A program made the translations under genes and the position numbers. Positions 43,339 through 52,197 of a stretch of 64,000 bases of DNA are shown one piece after another. Origin of the DNA: Pirellulales bacterium. GTDB lineage: Bacteria > Planctomycetota > Planctomycetia > Pirellulales > PALSA-1355. A model generated the notes under the pieces. It searched no databases. It was not told where the DNA came from and was given only the letters and a program-made list of their open reading frames with translations. The first letter of the stretch is position 1; each line of letters starts with the position of its first letter. The DNA lies in NCBI GenBank assembly GCA_022844125.1, contig JALHMI010000001.1:306481-370480 (forward strand), in the 5' to 3' direction.

Positions 43339-44749
43339 TGCGCAGCGCGGCCAGCATCCGCTCCGCTGCCTGCTCGCCGCTGTGAATACAGTGCGGAATG
43401 CCCACGCCGTGGTAGGCGCTCCCGCCAAGCGCCAGTCCGCGATGTCGTGCGGCCGCTGCTTCGATGGCAGCCACCAGCGCCGTGTGCCCCAGGTGATACT
43501 GCGGCATCGACGCGGGCCAGCGGGCAATGTCTACCAAGAGCGGCTCGCCGCGCGCGCCGATCAAGTCGCGCAGCTCTTCGGTGGCGATCCGCCGCAGTTC
43601 ATCGTCCGGTAGCTCCGCCAGCTCGCGCTGCAGTGCTCCGCCGATGAACACCCGCACGAGCACTTGGTCCTCGGGTGCGCGGCCGGCGAACTTGAGACTC
43701 GAAAAACTGCCGGCCAGAATGCGCCGCTTCTCGACCGCGGGCACGACGAAGCCGAAGGCGTCCAGCGGCCGCGTGATTTCGCTGCGGCGATAGACGAGCG
43801 AGACGATCGACGTGCCGGCGTATTCGATCTGTCCGAGCAGCTTTGCGGCGGTTTCGTCGACATCGCCGATCAACCGCGCTGCCTGTGGTGCGCCGACCGC
43901 GACAATCACCGCGTCGGCCGCGAGCAATTCGCCCGACGCGAGGGTGACCTGCCAGGCGTTCGTCACATCGCGCCGCAGGCTTTGCACCGGCGCGTTGAGC
44001 CGCAGGCTGCCGGGCGGCAGTTTCTCGACCAGCCGCTCGACAAGCGACGTGAGCCCATCGCGCAGGGTGTAGAACAGTCCATAGCGCACGCCGCTCTCGG
44101 CGCCTTGCGTCGGGGGATTCTCCGCCGCCCGTGCCGCGCGAATCAAGCTGCCATGCTTGCGTTCCATTTCCAGGAACCTCGGCAGCGTGGCGGCCAGGCT
44201 CAGCTTCTCGGGATCGGCGGTGTAGATGCCGCCCACGAGTGGCTGCACGATGTTTTCGAATACTTCGCGCCCCAGGCGGCGGCGGGCGAATGCGGCCAAC
44301 GTTTCATCGCCGGCCGACTTGCGGCGCGGAATGAACCACTCCGCCAGCAATCGCAGCTTGCCGAGTGGGCTCAAAAGGGGCGTCGTCAGCATGGGCCAGA
44401 GTCGGGCCGGCGCCATGAGCATGAAGCCGGCGGGCACGCGTTCGATCTTGCCCCGATGCACCACCAGCGCGCCGCGCTGCTCGGTGCTGGTGGAGATCAG
44501 CTCGTCGCCAAGCCCGATGCGCCGGCAAAGGTCAATCGCCCAGGGGACGTTCGTGATAAAGTTGTCGGCGCTGTGCTCGATGAGGTAGCCATCGCGACGA
44601 ACTGTTTCCAGCACGCCGCCGGCGCGCGGTCCGGCTTCGAGGACCGTAACGTCAACATCCCCCGCGAGCTCGCGCATCCGATGCGCCGCGGCCAGTCCGG
44701 TAATCCCGGCGCCGATGACGATGACGCGTTTGCGAGCCGACAGGTTCAA
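43331..44749 (-). CDS. hemG: Protoporphyrinogen oxidase
   Basis: A 472-residue FAD-dependent oxygen-type protoporphyrinogen oxidase (HemY/HemG), making protoporphyrin IX in haem synthesis. The N-terminal dinucleotide motif is VIVIGAGITGLAAAHRM, followed by LEAGPRAGGVLETV and a substrate-binding region (HSADNFITNVPWAIDLC). Family blocks are FENIVQPLVGGIYTADPEKL (typical VSGVYAGDPxxLS region) and the late GLALGGSAYHGVGIPHCIHSG FAD-binding motif. The length is normal (450-475). It stands alone; other haem genes are not in the window. Confidence 0.93.
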   Translation of the reverse strand: MNLSARKRVIVIGAGITGLAAAHRMRELAGDVDVTVLEAGPRAGGVLETVRRDGYLIEHSADNFITNVPWAIDLCRRIGLGDELISTSTEQRGALVVHRGKIERVPAGFMLMAPARLWPMLTTPLLSPLGKLRLLAEWFIPRRKSAGDETLAAFARRRLGREVFENIVQPLVGGIYTADPEKLSLAATLPRFLEMERKHGSLIRAARAAENPPTQGAESGVRYGLFYTLRDGLTSLVERLVEKLPPGSLRLNAPVQSLRRDVTNAWQVTLASGELLAADAVIVAVGAPQAARLIGDVDETAAKLLGQIEYAGTSIVSLVYRRSEITRPLDAFGFVVPAVEKRRILAGSFSSLKFAGRAPEDQVLVRVFIGGALQRELAELPDDELRRIATEELRDLIGARGEPLLVDIARWPASMPQYHLGHTALVAAIEAAAARHRGLALGGSAYHGVGIPHCIHSGEQAAERMLAALRTT

Positions 44750-44884
44750 GTTAGCGATTTAGCTTAAGGGCGAATGACGATCGTCCAGCAGAGTGGTATC
44801 ATCATCCTATCATTCGGTCGGTCGCCACGCTTTGCCTGATCCCGCGGGCTACAATTCCCATTAGCCCCGCGATTTTCCTCGGAT

Positions 44885-44914
44885 TTGACGCGGCCAATTC
44901 GCTGCAACCATAAT
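44885..44914 (+). promoter_or_regulatory. Candidate sigma70 promoter for the haem-motif/LRR gene
   Basis: TTGACG (44885-44890), an 18-base spacer, and CATAAT (44909-44914) match five of six consensus bases at each hexamer. The transcript would start near 44921 with a leader of about 47 bases carrying GAGGAG before the ATG at 44968. Confidence 0.55.
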
Positions 44915-44967
44915 AATGGTCCGATAGCCGCCGCGAGCCAACGAACCAACTTGAGGAGTCTCTAGCT

Positions 44968-45933
44968 ATGATCCGTTGCCGTGCCGTCCTTTCCGCCGCC
45001 TGCTGCCTGCTGACTCTCAGTGTTGCCGCGCCTGCCGCCCGGGCCATTCCGCCGTTCATGAAGGAGTTCCAGGCGAAATACGCCAAGCCGGACTCGGCAG
45101 ATGAAAACGAGAAGGCATTCGCGGCCTTGATTATCGAGACGACCAAGTGCAACGTATGTCACGTGCAGGGCGAACCCAAGAAGGCTCGCAACGCTTATGG
45201 CACGGCGCTTTCGAAGCTGCTCAAGAAAGGTGACTTCGGCGCGGAACGCTTGAAGACCGAACCGGAAAAAGCAACCGCCGAAATCGTGGCGGCGTTTGAT
45301 GCCGTGGCTGCCGAGAAGTCGGCTGGCGATGGTTCGCCCACGTTCGGCGAGATGCTGGCCCAGTTCAAGCTACCCGCCGACGGACCCGCAGCAACCGTTG
45401 CAACCACCGAACCCACCCCTGAGCCGATGCCCGAACCGGCGCCTGCTCCGGCCGAAGGTACTCCGGTGGCCGAGCCATCAGGTGATGCCGCGGCCGAGAT
45501 CAACAAGCTCGGCGGCAGCGTGATGCAGCTCGCACAGAACGACGATTCGCTGGTGATCGACTTCCACCTGGGTGGCACCGCGCTCACCAACGACGGCCTC
45601 GCGCACGTGAAGGCTCTGCCGAAAGTCGTGGAGTTGAACCTCAAGGACACGCAGGTCACAGACGATGGCCTCGCCCACATCGCGGGGCTCGGCACGCTGG
45701 TCCGCTTGCACCTCGAACAGACCAAGGTCACCGACGCGGGCCTGGCGCACCTGAAGGACCTGGGGAACCTCGAGTACCTGAACCTCTACGGCACGCCCGT
45801 GACCGACGCGGGGCTTGAACACCTGAAGCCGCTGGCAAAGCTGAAAAAGCTCTACGTCTGGCAGACTCAGGTGACGGACGAAGGGATCGCCAAGCTCAAG
45901 GAAGCTCTGCCGGAAGTTACAGTCGTAAAATAG
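44968..45933 (+). CDS. Exported haem-motif (CxxCH) and leucine-rich-repeat fusion
   Basis: A 321-residue protein. The signal peptide is AVLSAACCLLTLSVAAPAARA. Residues 30-115 hold one CxxCH motif (TKCNVCHVQG, C61-H65), like planctomycete c-type cytochromes. A Pro/Thr/Glu-rich linker (TTEPTPEPMPEPAPAPAEG) follows. Residues about 170-320 are six to seven leucine-rich repeats of about 24 residues with the phrase LTNDGLAHVKAL / VTDDGLAHIAGL / VTDAGLAHLKDL. LRRs usually bind proteins. ATG 44968 has GAGGAG nine bases upstream. Whether haem is bound is not proven; the motif could be a solitary CxxCH. Confidence 0.85.
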   Translation: MIRCRAVLSAACCLLTLSVAAPAARAIPPFMKEFQAKYAKPDSADENEKAFAALIIETTKCNVCHVQGEPKKARNAYGTALSKLLKKGDFGAERLKTEPEKATAEIVAAFDAVAAEKSAGDGSPTFGEMLAQFKLPADGPAATVATTEPTPEPMPEPAPAPAEGTPVAEPSGDAAAEINKLGGSVMQLAQNDDSLVIDFHLGGTALTNDGLAHVKALPKVVELNLKDTQVTDDGLAHIAGLGTLVRLHLEQTKVTDAGLAHLKDLGNLEYLNLYGTPVTDAGLEHLKPLAKLKKLYVWQTQVTDEGIAKLKEALPEVTVVK

Positions 45934-46079
45934 GCTCACAAAGTAGCCCTAAGTCAGAGGCATTTAACGACCTGCGATCCATAGAAAAGCGTTGATCGAA
46001 GGCTGGGTATCGCTTACATTAAAGGCTGCCCACGCGGCTCGTTTCCCACCTGCCTTCCCGCCTCCAATCGATCTCGCCG

Positions 46080-48329
46080 ATGGTTCGCGCCCACCGACAA
46101 CCTGCGCTATTTGTTCTCGCGCTCGCGGTGTTGCTGGCCGGCTGTTGGCTATCGCTTCCGGCCGCCGCCAATACGCCGGACGTGCCGCTGCCTGCCGAGC
46201 CAGCCCCCACGATCGTCTCGGGCGAGCCGAACTTCGAGCTGGACGTGCTGCCGGTCCTCACGGCCACGGGCTGCAACGCGGGGGCTTGCCACGGAAAGGC
46301 CCGCGGACAGAACGGCTTCGCCCTGTCGCTGTTGGGTTTCGATGCCGCGTTCGACTATTCGTCGATCGTCGAGCAGGCCCACGGCCGGCGGGTGTTTCCC
46401 GCAGCTCCGAACAACAGCCTGCTCCTGCGAAAGGCGACTCTTGGCATGCCGCACGGCGGCGGCGAGCGTATCAACCCGGGCTCGGCCGAATATGAAATCA
46501 TCCGCCGCTGGATCGCCACGGGCATGCCCCGCGCTGGCGCCAGCGCTCCGACGCTCGACCGGATCGTGGTTGAGCCCGATCCGCACGTGATGCCGGCCGA
46601 TTCGGTGGAGCAGCTCAAGGTGCTCGCCCACTACTCGGACAGTTCGGTGCGCGACGTGACGCGGCTCACCAACTTCAGCTCCAGTGAGCCGGGCGTCGTT
46701 TCGGTCGAAGGCGGACTCGTCAGGGCAGGGCACCTGCCGGGCGAAGCAACGCTGACGATCCGCTACATGAATCACATCATCCCCTGGAACACGGCCATCC
46801 CGATCGAAGGCTCGGTCGAGGCGGAACTCTACGCGAATCTTCCCCGGCGCAACTTCATCGACGGCCACGTGTGGGACAAGCTGCAAACCGTGGGCATCGT
46901 CCCCAGCGAGCCGGCGGCCGATCACACGTTCCTGCGCAGAGCCTATCTCGACGTAATCGGCAAAGTGCCCACGCCCGAAGAATCGCGGGCGTTCTTGTCG
47001 AGCACGTCGCCGGTCAAGCGAGAAGAACTGATCGACTCGCTGCTGGCGCGGCCGGAGTACGCCGACTACTGGGCCAACAAGTGGGTCGACCTGCTCAGGC
47101 CGAATCCCTACCGCGTGGGGATCAAACCCACGATGGCGCTCGACGCCTGGGTTCGACAGGCCTTCCGCGAGAATCGGCCCTACGACCAGTTCGTGCGCGA
47201 TTTGCTCACGGCCCAAGGCAGCGCCTGGCGCAACGGCGCGGCAACCCTGTTCCGCGATCGCCGCACGCCGGACGAGATCACGACCGTGGTGAGCCAACTG
47301 TTCCTGGGCATCCGTCTGGAGTGCGCCAAGTGTCATCACCATCCGTTCGAAGTCTGGGGGCAGGACGACTTCTACAGCTTTGCCGCGTACTTCTCACGCG
47401 TCACGCACAAAGGCGAAGGCATCTCGCCCCCGATCTCTGGTGGCGAGGAGATCGTCTACGTCGCCGAGTCGGGCTCCGTGAAACATCCCATCACCGGCGA
47501 AGTGCTGCCGCCGCGACCGCTGTTCGGCGAGGCCCGACCGATTGCCGAGGGCGAAGATCCCCGCATTGCGCTGGCCGAGTGGATCACTTCGCCCGACAAT
47601 AAGTACTTCGCCCAGGTGGCGGTCAATCGCGTATGGGCCGAGCTGATGGGACGGGGCATCGTCGATCCGGTCGATGACCTGCGGGCGACGAACCCGCCGA
47701 GCAACCCGGCGCTATTGGAAGCACTGGCCAGTGATTTCCGCGCGCAAGGCTACGATCTCAAGAAGCTGATCCGACGGATCATGACCTCCGAGGTGTACGC
47801 ACTGTCGTCAACGCCGAACGAGCGAAACCTCTCCGACACGCGAAACTACTCTCGGCACTATCGTTCGCGACTGCGGGCGGAAGTGCTGCTGGACGCGATC
47901 TCGGACATTACCGGCGTGCAGGAAGAGTTCGGCGGCATGCCGCAAGGCACCCGGAGCATGGAGATCTGGACGCATCGTGTGGAGTCGCTGTTTCTCGATG
48001 CGTTCGGCCGGCCGGACGCCAACCAGGATCCGCCCTACGAGCGGCAGCCCGATTCGACGATCGTGCAGGCGCTGCATCTGATGAATGCGCCGGCCCTGCA
48101 CAAGAAGGTCAGCAACGAGCACGGTACCGCGGCGAAATTGGCCGCGAGCGACAAGCCGGCCGAGGCCGTGGTCGAAGAGTTGTATCTGCTGCTTTACAGC
48201 CGCCTGCCAGGCGATGCCGAGCGAACGGAAGTGAGTAACGCGTTTGCCGCGATGCCCGATCGGAAGCAAGCGACGGAAGACCTGATGTGGGCTTTGATGA
48301 ATACTCCCGAATTCATGTTCAAGGACTAA
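46080..48329 (+). CDS. DUF1549/DUF1553 exported protein with Ig-like domain
   Basis: A 749-residue exported protein. The signal peptide is LFVLALAVLLAGCWLSLPAAA. A cysteine motif CNAGACH (residues 65-71) is of CX4CH spacing, which differs from the classic CXXCH yet is common in this planctomycete family. A bacterial Ig-like (Big_2-type) segment follows (VEQLKVLAHYSDSSVRDVT...SSSEPGVVSVEGG). DUF1549 runs from about 255 (FLRRAYLDVIGKVPTPEE, YWANKWVDLLRP, RLECAKCHHHPFEVW), and DUF1553 to the end (NKYFAQVAVNRVWAELMGRG, LMWALMNTPEFMFKD). Start of a three-gene operon with DUF1501 (5 bases on) and a PPC-domain gene (4 bases on). Confidence 0.92.
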   Translation: MVRAHRQPALFVLALAVLLAGCWLSLPAAANTPDVPLPAEPAPTIVSGEPNFELDVLPVLTATGCNAGACHGKARGQNGFALSLLGFDAAFDYSSIVEQAHGRRVFPAAPNNSLLLRKATLGMPHGGGERINPGSAEYEIIRRWIATGMPRAGASAPTLDRIVVEPDPHVMPADSVEQLKVLAHYSDSSVRDVTRLTNFSSSEPGVVSVEGGLVRAGHLPGEATLTIRYMNHIIPWNTAIPIEGSVEAELYANLPRRNFIDGHVWDKLQTVGIVPSEPAADHTFLRRAYLDVIGKVPTPEESRAFLSSTSPVKREELIDSLLARPEYADYWANKWVDLLRPNPYRVGIKPTMALDAWVRQAFRENRPYDQFVRDLLTAQGSAWRNGAATLFRDRRTPDEITTVVSQLFLGIRLECAKCHHHPFEVWGQDDFYSFAAYFSRVTHKGEGISPPISGGEEIVYVAESGSVKHPITGEVLPPRPLFGEARPIAEGEDPRIALAEWITSPDNKYFAQVAVNRVWAELMGRGIVDPVDDLRATNPPSNPALLEALASDFRAQGYDLKKLIRRIMTSEVYALSSTPNERNLSDTRNYSRHYRSRLRAEVLLDAISDITGVQEEFGGMPQGTRSMEIWTHRVESLFLDAFGRPDANQDPPYERQPDSTIVQALHLMNAPALHKKVSNEHGTAAKLAASDKPAEAVVEELYLLLYSRLPGDAERTEVSNAFAAMPDRKQATEDLMWALMNTPEFMFKD

Positions 48330-48334
48330 CGAGC

Positions 48335-49693
48335 ATGGCGTTTCACACCAACTGCCAGGGGATGACGCGTCGCGACTGCCTGCAACTGGGCGTCAGCTTT
48401 CTGGCTGGCGGCAGCTTCGTGAACTTGCTTCGGCTGCAAGCGATGGCGGCGGCGACATCCACGCCGGGTGGCGCCGGGCCGGTAAAGAAACCTTCGAGCT
48501 GCATCCTGATCTGGATGGATGGTGGCCCCACGCACTTTGAAACATTCGATCCCAAGCCGGACGCGCCTGACGAAATTCGCGGTGAATTCAACCCGATCAG
48601 CACCAAGGTGCCGGGCGTGTACTTCTCGCAGCACATGACGCGGCTGGCGAGCATCGCTGATAAGCTCGCGATCGTCCGCTCGGTGTGCCACAACCAGGGG
48701 AACCACGGCGCCGGCAACCATTACATGATGACCGGTTCGCCGCCGCGGATTCCGGTCGGCTGCGGCGCGTTTGTCAGCTTCCACCCCAGCATGGGTTCGG
48801 TCGCGGCCTACGAGCGCGGTGCGCCCGAGGGTCTGCCGGCCTACTTCTCGATGCCAAGCATGTCTCGCTCCGGCGGGCCGAACTTCCTGGGCGCCAAGTA
48901 CGCCCCGTTTGTCGTGTCGGACGATCCGAACCGGGAGAAGTTCCGTGTGCGCGACGTGGCTCTGCCCGAGGGGCTGACCGACGACCGGTTCCATCATCGC
49001 CGCGACCTGCGCAAACTCGTCGACCGCTTCCAACGCGTGACCGACGAGGCCGCCGCCGATCCGGTCGCAGCGATGGATGACTATTATCGCCAGGGCTACA
49101 ACCTGATGACGAGCCCCGCGGCACAAAAGGCGTTCGACATTCACAGCGAGCCGGACAAGGTGCGCGACGCTTACGGCCGCAATGCGTTTGGCCAGCGGGC
49201 GCTGCTCGCACGGCGGCTGGTCGAGTCCGGCGTGCCATTCGTTACGCTCTACGACGGTGGTTGGGATCATCACTCGGAAATCTTCAGCGGCCTGCCGAAG
49301 AAGTTGCCACCTTTTGAAAACGCGATTGCGACGCTGATCGAAGACCTAGAACAGCGCGGGATGCTCGAAACGACGCTGGTCATCGCGCTCGGCGAGTTTG
49401 GCCGCACGCCGAAGATCTCGCAGCTTTCGGATCGCAACTCCCCGGGCCGCGACCACTGGGCCAACGCCATGTCGATCATGTTCGCCGGCGGCGGTACGCC
49501 TGGCGGGCAAGTCATCGGCGCAACCGATCGCAACGGCCACTCGGCCTGCGAGCGAATCCTCTCGCCGGAGAACTTCGTGTCGACCGTCTATCGCAAGATG
49601 GGAATCGACCCGGGCAAAATCTACATGACTCCGCTCGGCCGTCCGGCTCACCTGGTGAGCAACGACGAAGCAATTTCCGAGCTGATGGGTTAA
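48335..49693 (+). CDS. DUF1501 domain protein, Tat-exported
   Basis: A 452-residue DUF1501 protein. Tat signal MTRRDCLQLGVSFLAGGSFV, then CILIWMDGGPTHFETFDPKP, GNHGAGNHYMMTGSPPRIP, FVTLYDGGWDHHSEIFSGL, VIALGEFGRTPKI and GRDHWANAMSIMFAGGGTPG. ATG 48335 is chosen over 48287 because it follows the previous stop by 5 bases and opens the Tat signal; AAGGA lies ten bases before. It is a paralogue of the product of the gene at 12336. Second gene of the operon with the DUF1549/DUF1553 and PPC genes. Confidence 0.93.
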   Translation: MAFHTNCQGMTRRDCLQLGVSFLAGGSFVNLLRLQAMAAATSTPGGAGPVKKPSSCILIWMDGGPTHFETFDPKPDAPDEIRGEFNPISTKVPGVYFSQHMTRLASIADKLAIVRSVCHNQGNHGAGNHYMMTGSPPRIPVGCGAFVSFHPSMGSVAAYERGAPEGLPAYFSMPSMSRSGGPNFLGAKYAPFVVSDDPNREKFRVRDVALPEGLTDDRFHHRRDLRKLVDRFQRVTDEAAADPVAAMDDYYRQGYNLMTSPAAQKAFDIHSEPDKVRDAYGRNAFGQRALLARRLVESGVPFVTLYDGGWDHHSEIFSGLPKKLPPFENAIATLIEDLEQRGMLETTLVIALGEFGRTPKISQLSDRNSPGRDHWANAMSIMFAGGGTPGGQVIGATDRNGHSACERILSPENFVSTVYRKMGIDPGKIYMTPLGRPAHLVSNDEAISELMG

Positions 49694-49697
49694 ACGC

Positions 49698-51332
49698 ATG
49701 ACGGCGCGGCGGCGGAATCTGACAGCGGTTGTTGCACTAACCGCGGCGCTGTTTATCCGCGAGCTTGCACTCGCCGCCGGACCCGAAGTGCGCACGCTGT
49801 TTCCCGCGGGCGGCCAGCGTGGCACGACGGTCGAAGTGGAACTCGCCGGCAAGCAGGAAACCTGGCCGGTAAGCGCCTGGGCCAGTACGCCGGGACTTTC
49901 ATTCGAAGCCGGCGACAAGGGCAAACTTAAGATCACGATCGCGCCGGACGCCGAGCCTGGCTTGCATTGGGTTCGCATCTACGATCCCGCCGGGACGAGT
50001 CCGCCGCAACCGTTCGTCGTCGGCACGCTGGCCGAGCACGTCGAAAAGGAAGGCAACAACGCACCGCTCACGGCCGAATCACTGGGCTCGGCGAATGTCG
50101 TGGTGAATGGCAAGCTTGGATCCGGTGGCGATGTGGACGTGTTCCGCGTGCCGCTTGCCGCCGGGCAAACTCTAGTTGCTTCACTCGCGGGACACGAGAC
50201 GCTCGGCTCGCCGATGGACGCGGTGCTGCACATCGTATCGCCCACCGGGCAGCAACTGGCCTACAACCATGACGGTCGCGGTCTCGACCCCGAAATCGTG
50301 TTCGACGCCCCGGCCGCAGGCGACTACCTGGTTCGCGTGTTCGGCTTCCCTTCGCAGCCGAACTCGACGATTGGTTTCTCCGGTAGTGAGAAGCATCTCT
50401 ATCGCTTGACGCTCTCGACGGCCGGCTTTGTGGATTATCCCTGGCCGCTCGCCGTCACGCGCGGGGCGCCGGCTTCTATCGCGCTGGTGGGCTGGAACGT
50501 TCCGACCGCGATGGCGACGGTGACTCGCGACGTGCCGGCGGACGCGGATTCGCTGTCGATCAGCGACGCGCGGCTGGCGAACGTCTCGCGGGTGCGCGTT
50601 GAGTCCCATGCCACGCTGATCGAGACCGAGCCGAACGGAATCGACGCGCCGCAGGCGATCGCGCTGCCGGCCACGATCACGGGCCGGATTGCCGATCGCA
50701 CAGATATCGACGCGTACAGCTTCGAGGCGGCGGCAAACCAGCAGGTGGAACTACAGCTCGAAAGCCGCTCGCTCGGCTATCCGCTCGATGGCGTGCTGGA
50801 GATCACGACCGCCGATGGCAAGCGAATCCAGAAAATTGACGATGTCGGCGCGGGTCGCGATCCGAGCCACGTGTTTACTGCGCCTGCGGCCGGAACGTAC
50901 CAGGTACGCGTGAGCGACTTGAACACCGCTGGCAGCGAGCGGCACGTGTACCGGCTACGGATACTGCCGACCGTGACGAACTTCGAAGTTGCCGCCAGCG
51001 CTGAGAGTTTCACGATCGAACCCGAGAAGCCGGCCGAAATCACGCTTGCGGTCGATCGCCGGAATGGGTTTGCCGAAGAGATCGAGTTTACCGTGGTTGG
51101 GCTGCCGGCATTCGTCACGGCATCATCGGTCAACAGCGCCGCCGCAGGTGAATCCGCCAAGAGCGTGAAGCTCTCGCTCACCAGCAGCGGCGGGACGTTC
51201 AGCGGCCCGATCCGGATCAAGGCGAAATCCACCGGTGCGAGTGGCCTGGCGCGAACGGTAACTGCGGCAGTTCCCTCGCAAACGGCCACGCTGGCCGACC
51301 TTTGGCTGACGGTTGTCGCCCCGAGACCTTAG
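49698..51332 (+). CDS. Exported PPC-domain protein
   Basis: A 544-residue exported protein. The signal peptide is VVALTAALFIRELALAA, followed by an N-terminal IPT/TIG-like segment (VRTLFPAGGQRGTTVEVELAG). Then come two bacterial pre-peptidase C-terminal (PPC) type domains: NVVVNGKLGSGGDVDVFRVP...LVRVFGFPSQ and AIALPATITGRIADRTDIDA...YQVRVSDLNT. A last beta-rich domain ends the protein. It starts 4 bases after the DUF1501 stop, so it belongs to the same operon; the trio is a recurrent planctomycete set. Likely an extracellular binding protein; no catalytic motif. Confidence 0.88.
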   Translation: MTARRRNLTAVVALTAALFIRELALAAGPEVRTLFPAGGQRGTTVEVELAGKQETWPVSAWASTPGLSFEAGDKGKLKITIAPDAEPGLHWVRIYDPAGTSPPQPFVVGTLAEHVEKEGNNAPLTAESLGSANVVVNGKLGSGGDVDVFRVPLAAGQTLVASLAGHETLGSPMDAVLHIVSPTGQQLAYNHDGRGLDPEIVFDAPAAGDYLVRVFGFPSQPNSTIGFSGSEKHLYRLTLSTAGFVDYPWPLAVTRGAPASIALVGWNVPTAMATVTRDVPADADSLSISDARLANVSRVRVESHATLIETEPNGIDAPQAIALPATITGRIADRTDIDAYSFEAAANQQVELQLESRSLGYPLDGVLEITTADGKRIQKIDDVGAGRDPSHVFTAPAAGTYQVRVSDLNTAGSERHVYRLRILPTVTNFEVAASAESFTIEPEKPAEITLAVDRRNGFAEEIEFTVVGLPAFVTASSVNSAAAGESAKSVKLSLTSSGGTFSGPIRIKAKSTGASGLARTVTAAVPSQTATLADLWLTVVAPRP

Positions 51333-51443
51333 GGCGGCAAGACTTTCGCTTGGTACCCGCCCGTTTGCCCAATTCGTAGCGTAAACTTGTCGTGGCCGGG
51401 GCTTTTCGGCCGAGGCAGTCAATCTCTCAAACGGGGGTGGGCC

Positions 51444-51608
51444 ATGCTGCGTTATGCGTTGATCTTTCTGCTGGTCGCACTTGTGGCCGGAGCGTTCGGC
51501 GCCTGGGGCGTCGAAGGCCTCGCGATGCAGATCGCCTGGATTCTGTTCGTCGTGTTCCTGGTGCTGTTCGTGGTCACGCTGATCACCGGCCGCCGCGTTA
51601 AGCTCTAG
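51444..51608 (+). CDS. DUF1328 family small membrane protein
   Basis: A 54-residue protein with two hydrophobic helices (LRYALIFLLVALVAGAFGAW and QIAWILFVVFLVLFVVTLI) and the GRR end. This matches the DUF1328/YtjA pattern MLxWALxFLxxAxxAGxxG. ATG 51444 has GGGGGTGG just upstream; the frame is open to 51387. Function unknown. Confidence 0.82.
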   Translation: MLRYALIFLLVALVAGAFGAWGVEGLAMQIAWILFVVFLVLFVVTLITGRRVKL

Positions 51609-51739
51609 CGGCAATTGCCGCACCGGCCGGCCGCGCGACTTGGCCGGTCGGTGCGGCGCGCGTTACATTGAACGGAAGCGGCGCCCCCCAGCGCCGCTCC
51701 ACCCGTTCATGCTTCCGCCGACCAGGAGCCTCGCAAATC

Positions 51740-52069
51740 ATGTCGCTACCCATTGCCGAACATCGGACGCTCGATTTCAAAGGCGGACAAGCCGTTGGCG
51801 CCACCTATCAATGGCCCGGCGGACAGTATTGCGCCATCCACACGATCAATGGGATCGTGGGCTGCGGGATCTACGACATTCGTTCGGCAAACGAGTTCAA
51901 CCTGGTCGTGGCGATCGCTCGGGGCACGCCGGCCAAGCCATTGCGCGAGCCGGAGGATCTGTTCGATGCTCCGATTCGCGAGGTGAGTCAGGCGGCCGAA
52001 AAGCTCGGCGTGAAACCCGGCATGTCGGGTCGTGAAGCAGTTGAAACTTTGTTGGCGGCGAAGCCGTGA
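51740..52069 (+). CDS. DUF1805 (YunC-like) protein
   Basis: A 109-residue DUF1805 protein, similar to Bacillus YunC. It shows AVGATYQWPGGQYCAIHTIN, GIVGCGIYDIRSANEFNLVVAIARG and a C-terminal helix. ATG 51740 has AGGAG ten bases upstream; the frame is open to 51668. YunC function is unknown. Downstream lies copy 4 of the CACAGGTG palindrome. Confidence 0.82.
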   Translation: MSLPIAEHRTLDFKGGQAVGATYQWPGGQYCAIHTINGIVGCGIYDIRSANEFNLVVAIARGTPAKPLREPEDLFDAPIREVSQAAEKLGVKPGMSGREAVETLLAAKP

Positions 52070-52091
52070 TCGCAAGCAGCGGATTGAGCCG

Positions 52092-52126
52092 GTGCCACAG
52101 GTGGCCGCGTGGCGGCTCACCTGTGT
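52092..52126. repeat. Palindromic repeat, CACAGGTG family, copy 4
   Basis: GTGCCACAGGTGGCCGC then GCGGCTCACCTGTGTCC, virtually the same as copy 1 at 1960-1999 with a shorter loop. It lies between the convergent DUF1805 and Lpt-like genes and could act as a terminator. Confidence 0.75.
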
Positions 52127-52197
52127 CCATGACAGGGACTTTCATCTGCGATCCGACAGCACGGATAATTGCTGCGCAGCACCCGAAACTAGCTTAC

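Noticed and set aside
46149..47342. 397-residue minus-strand frame
   Set aside because: Antisense to the second DUF1549/DUF1553 gene.
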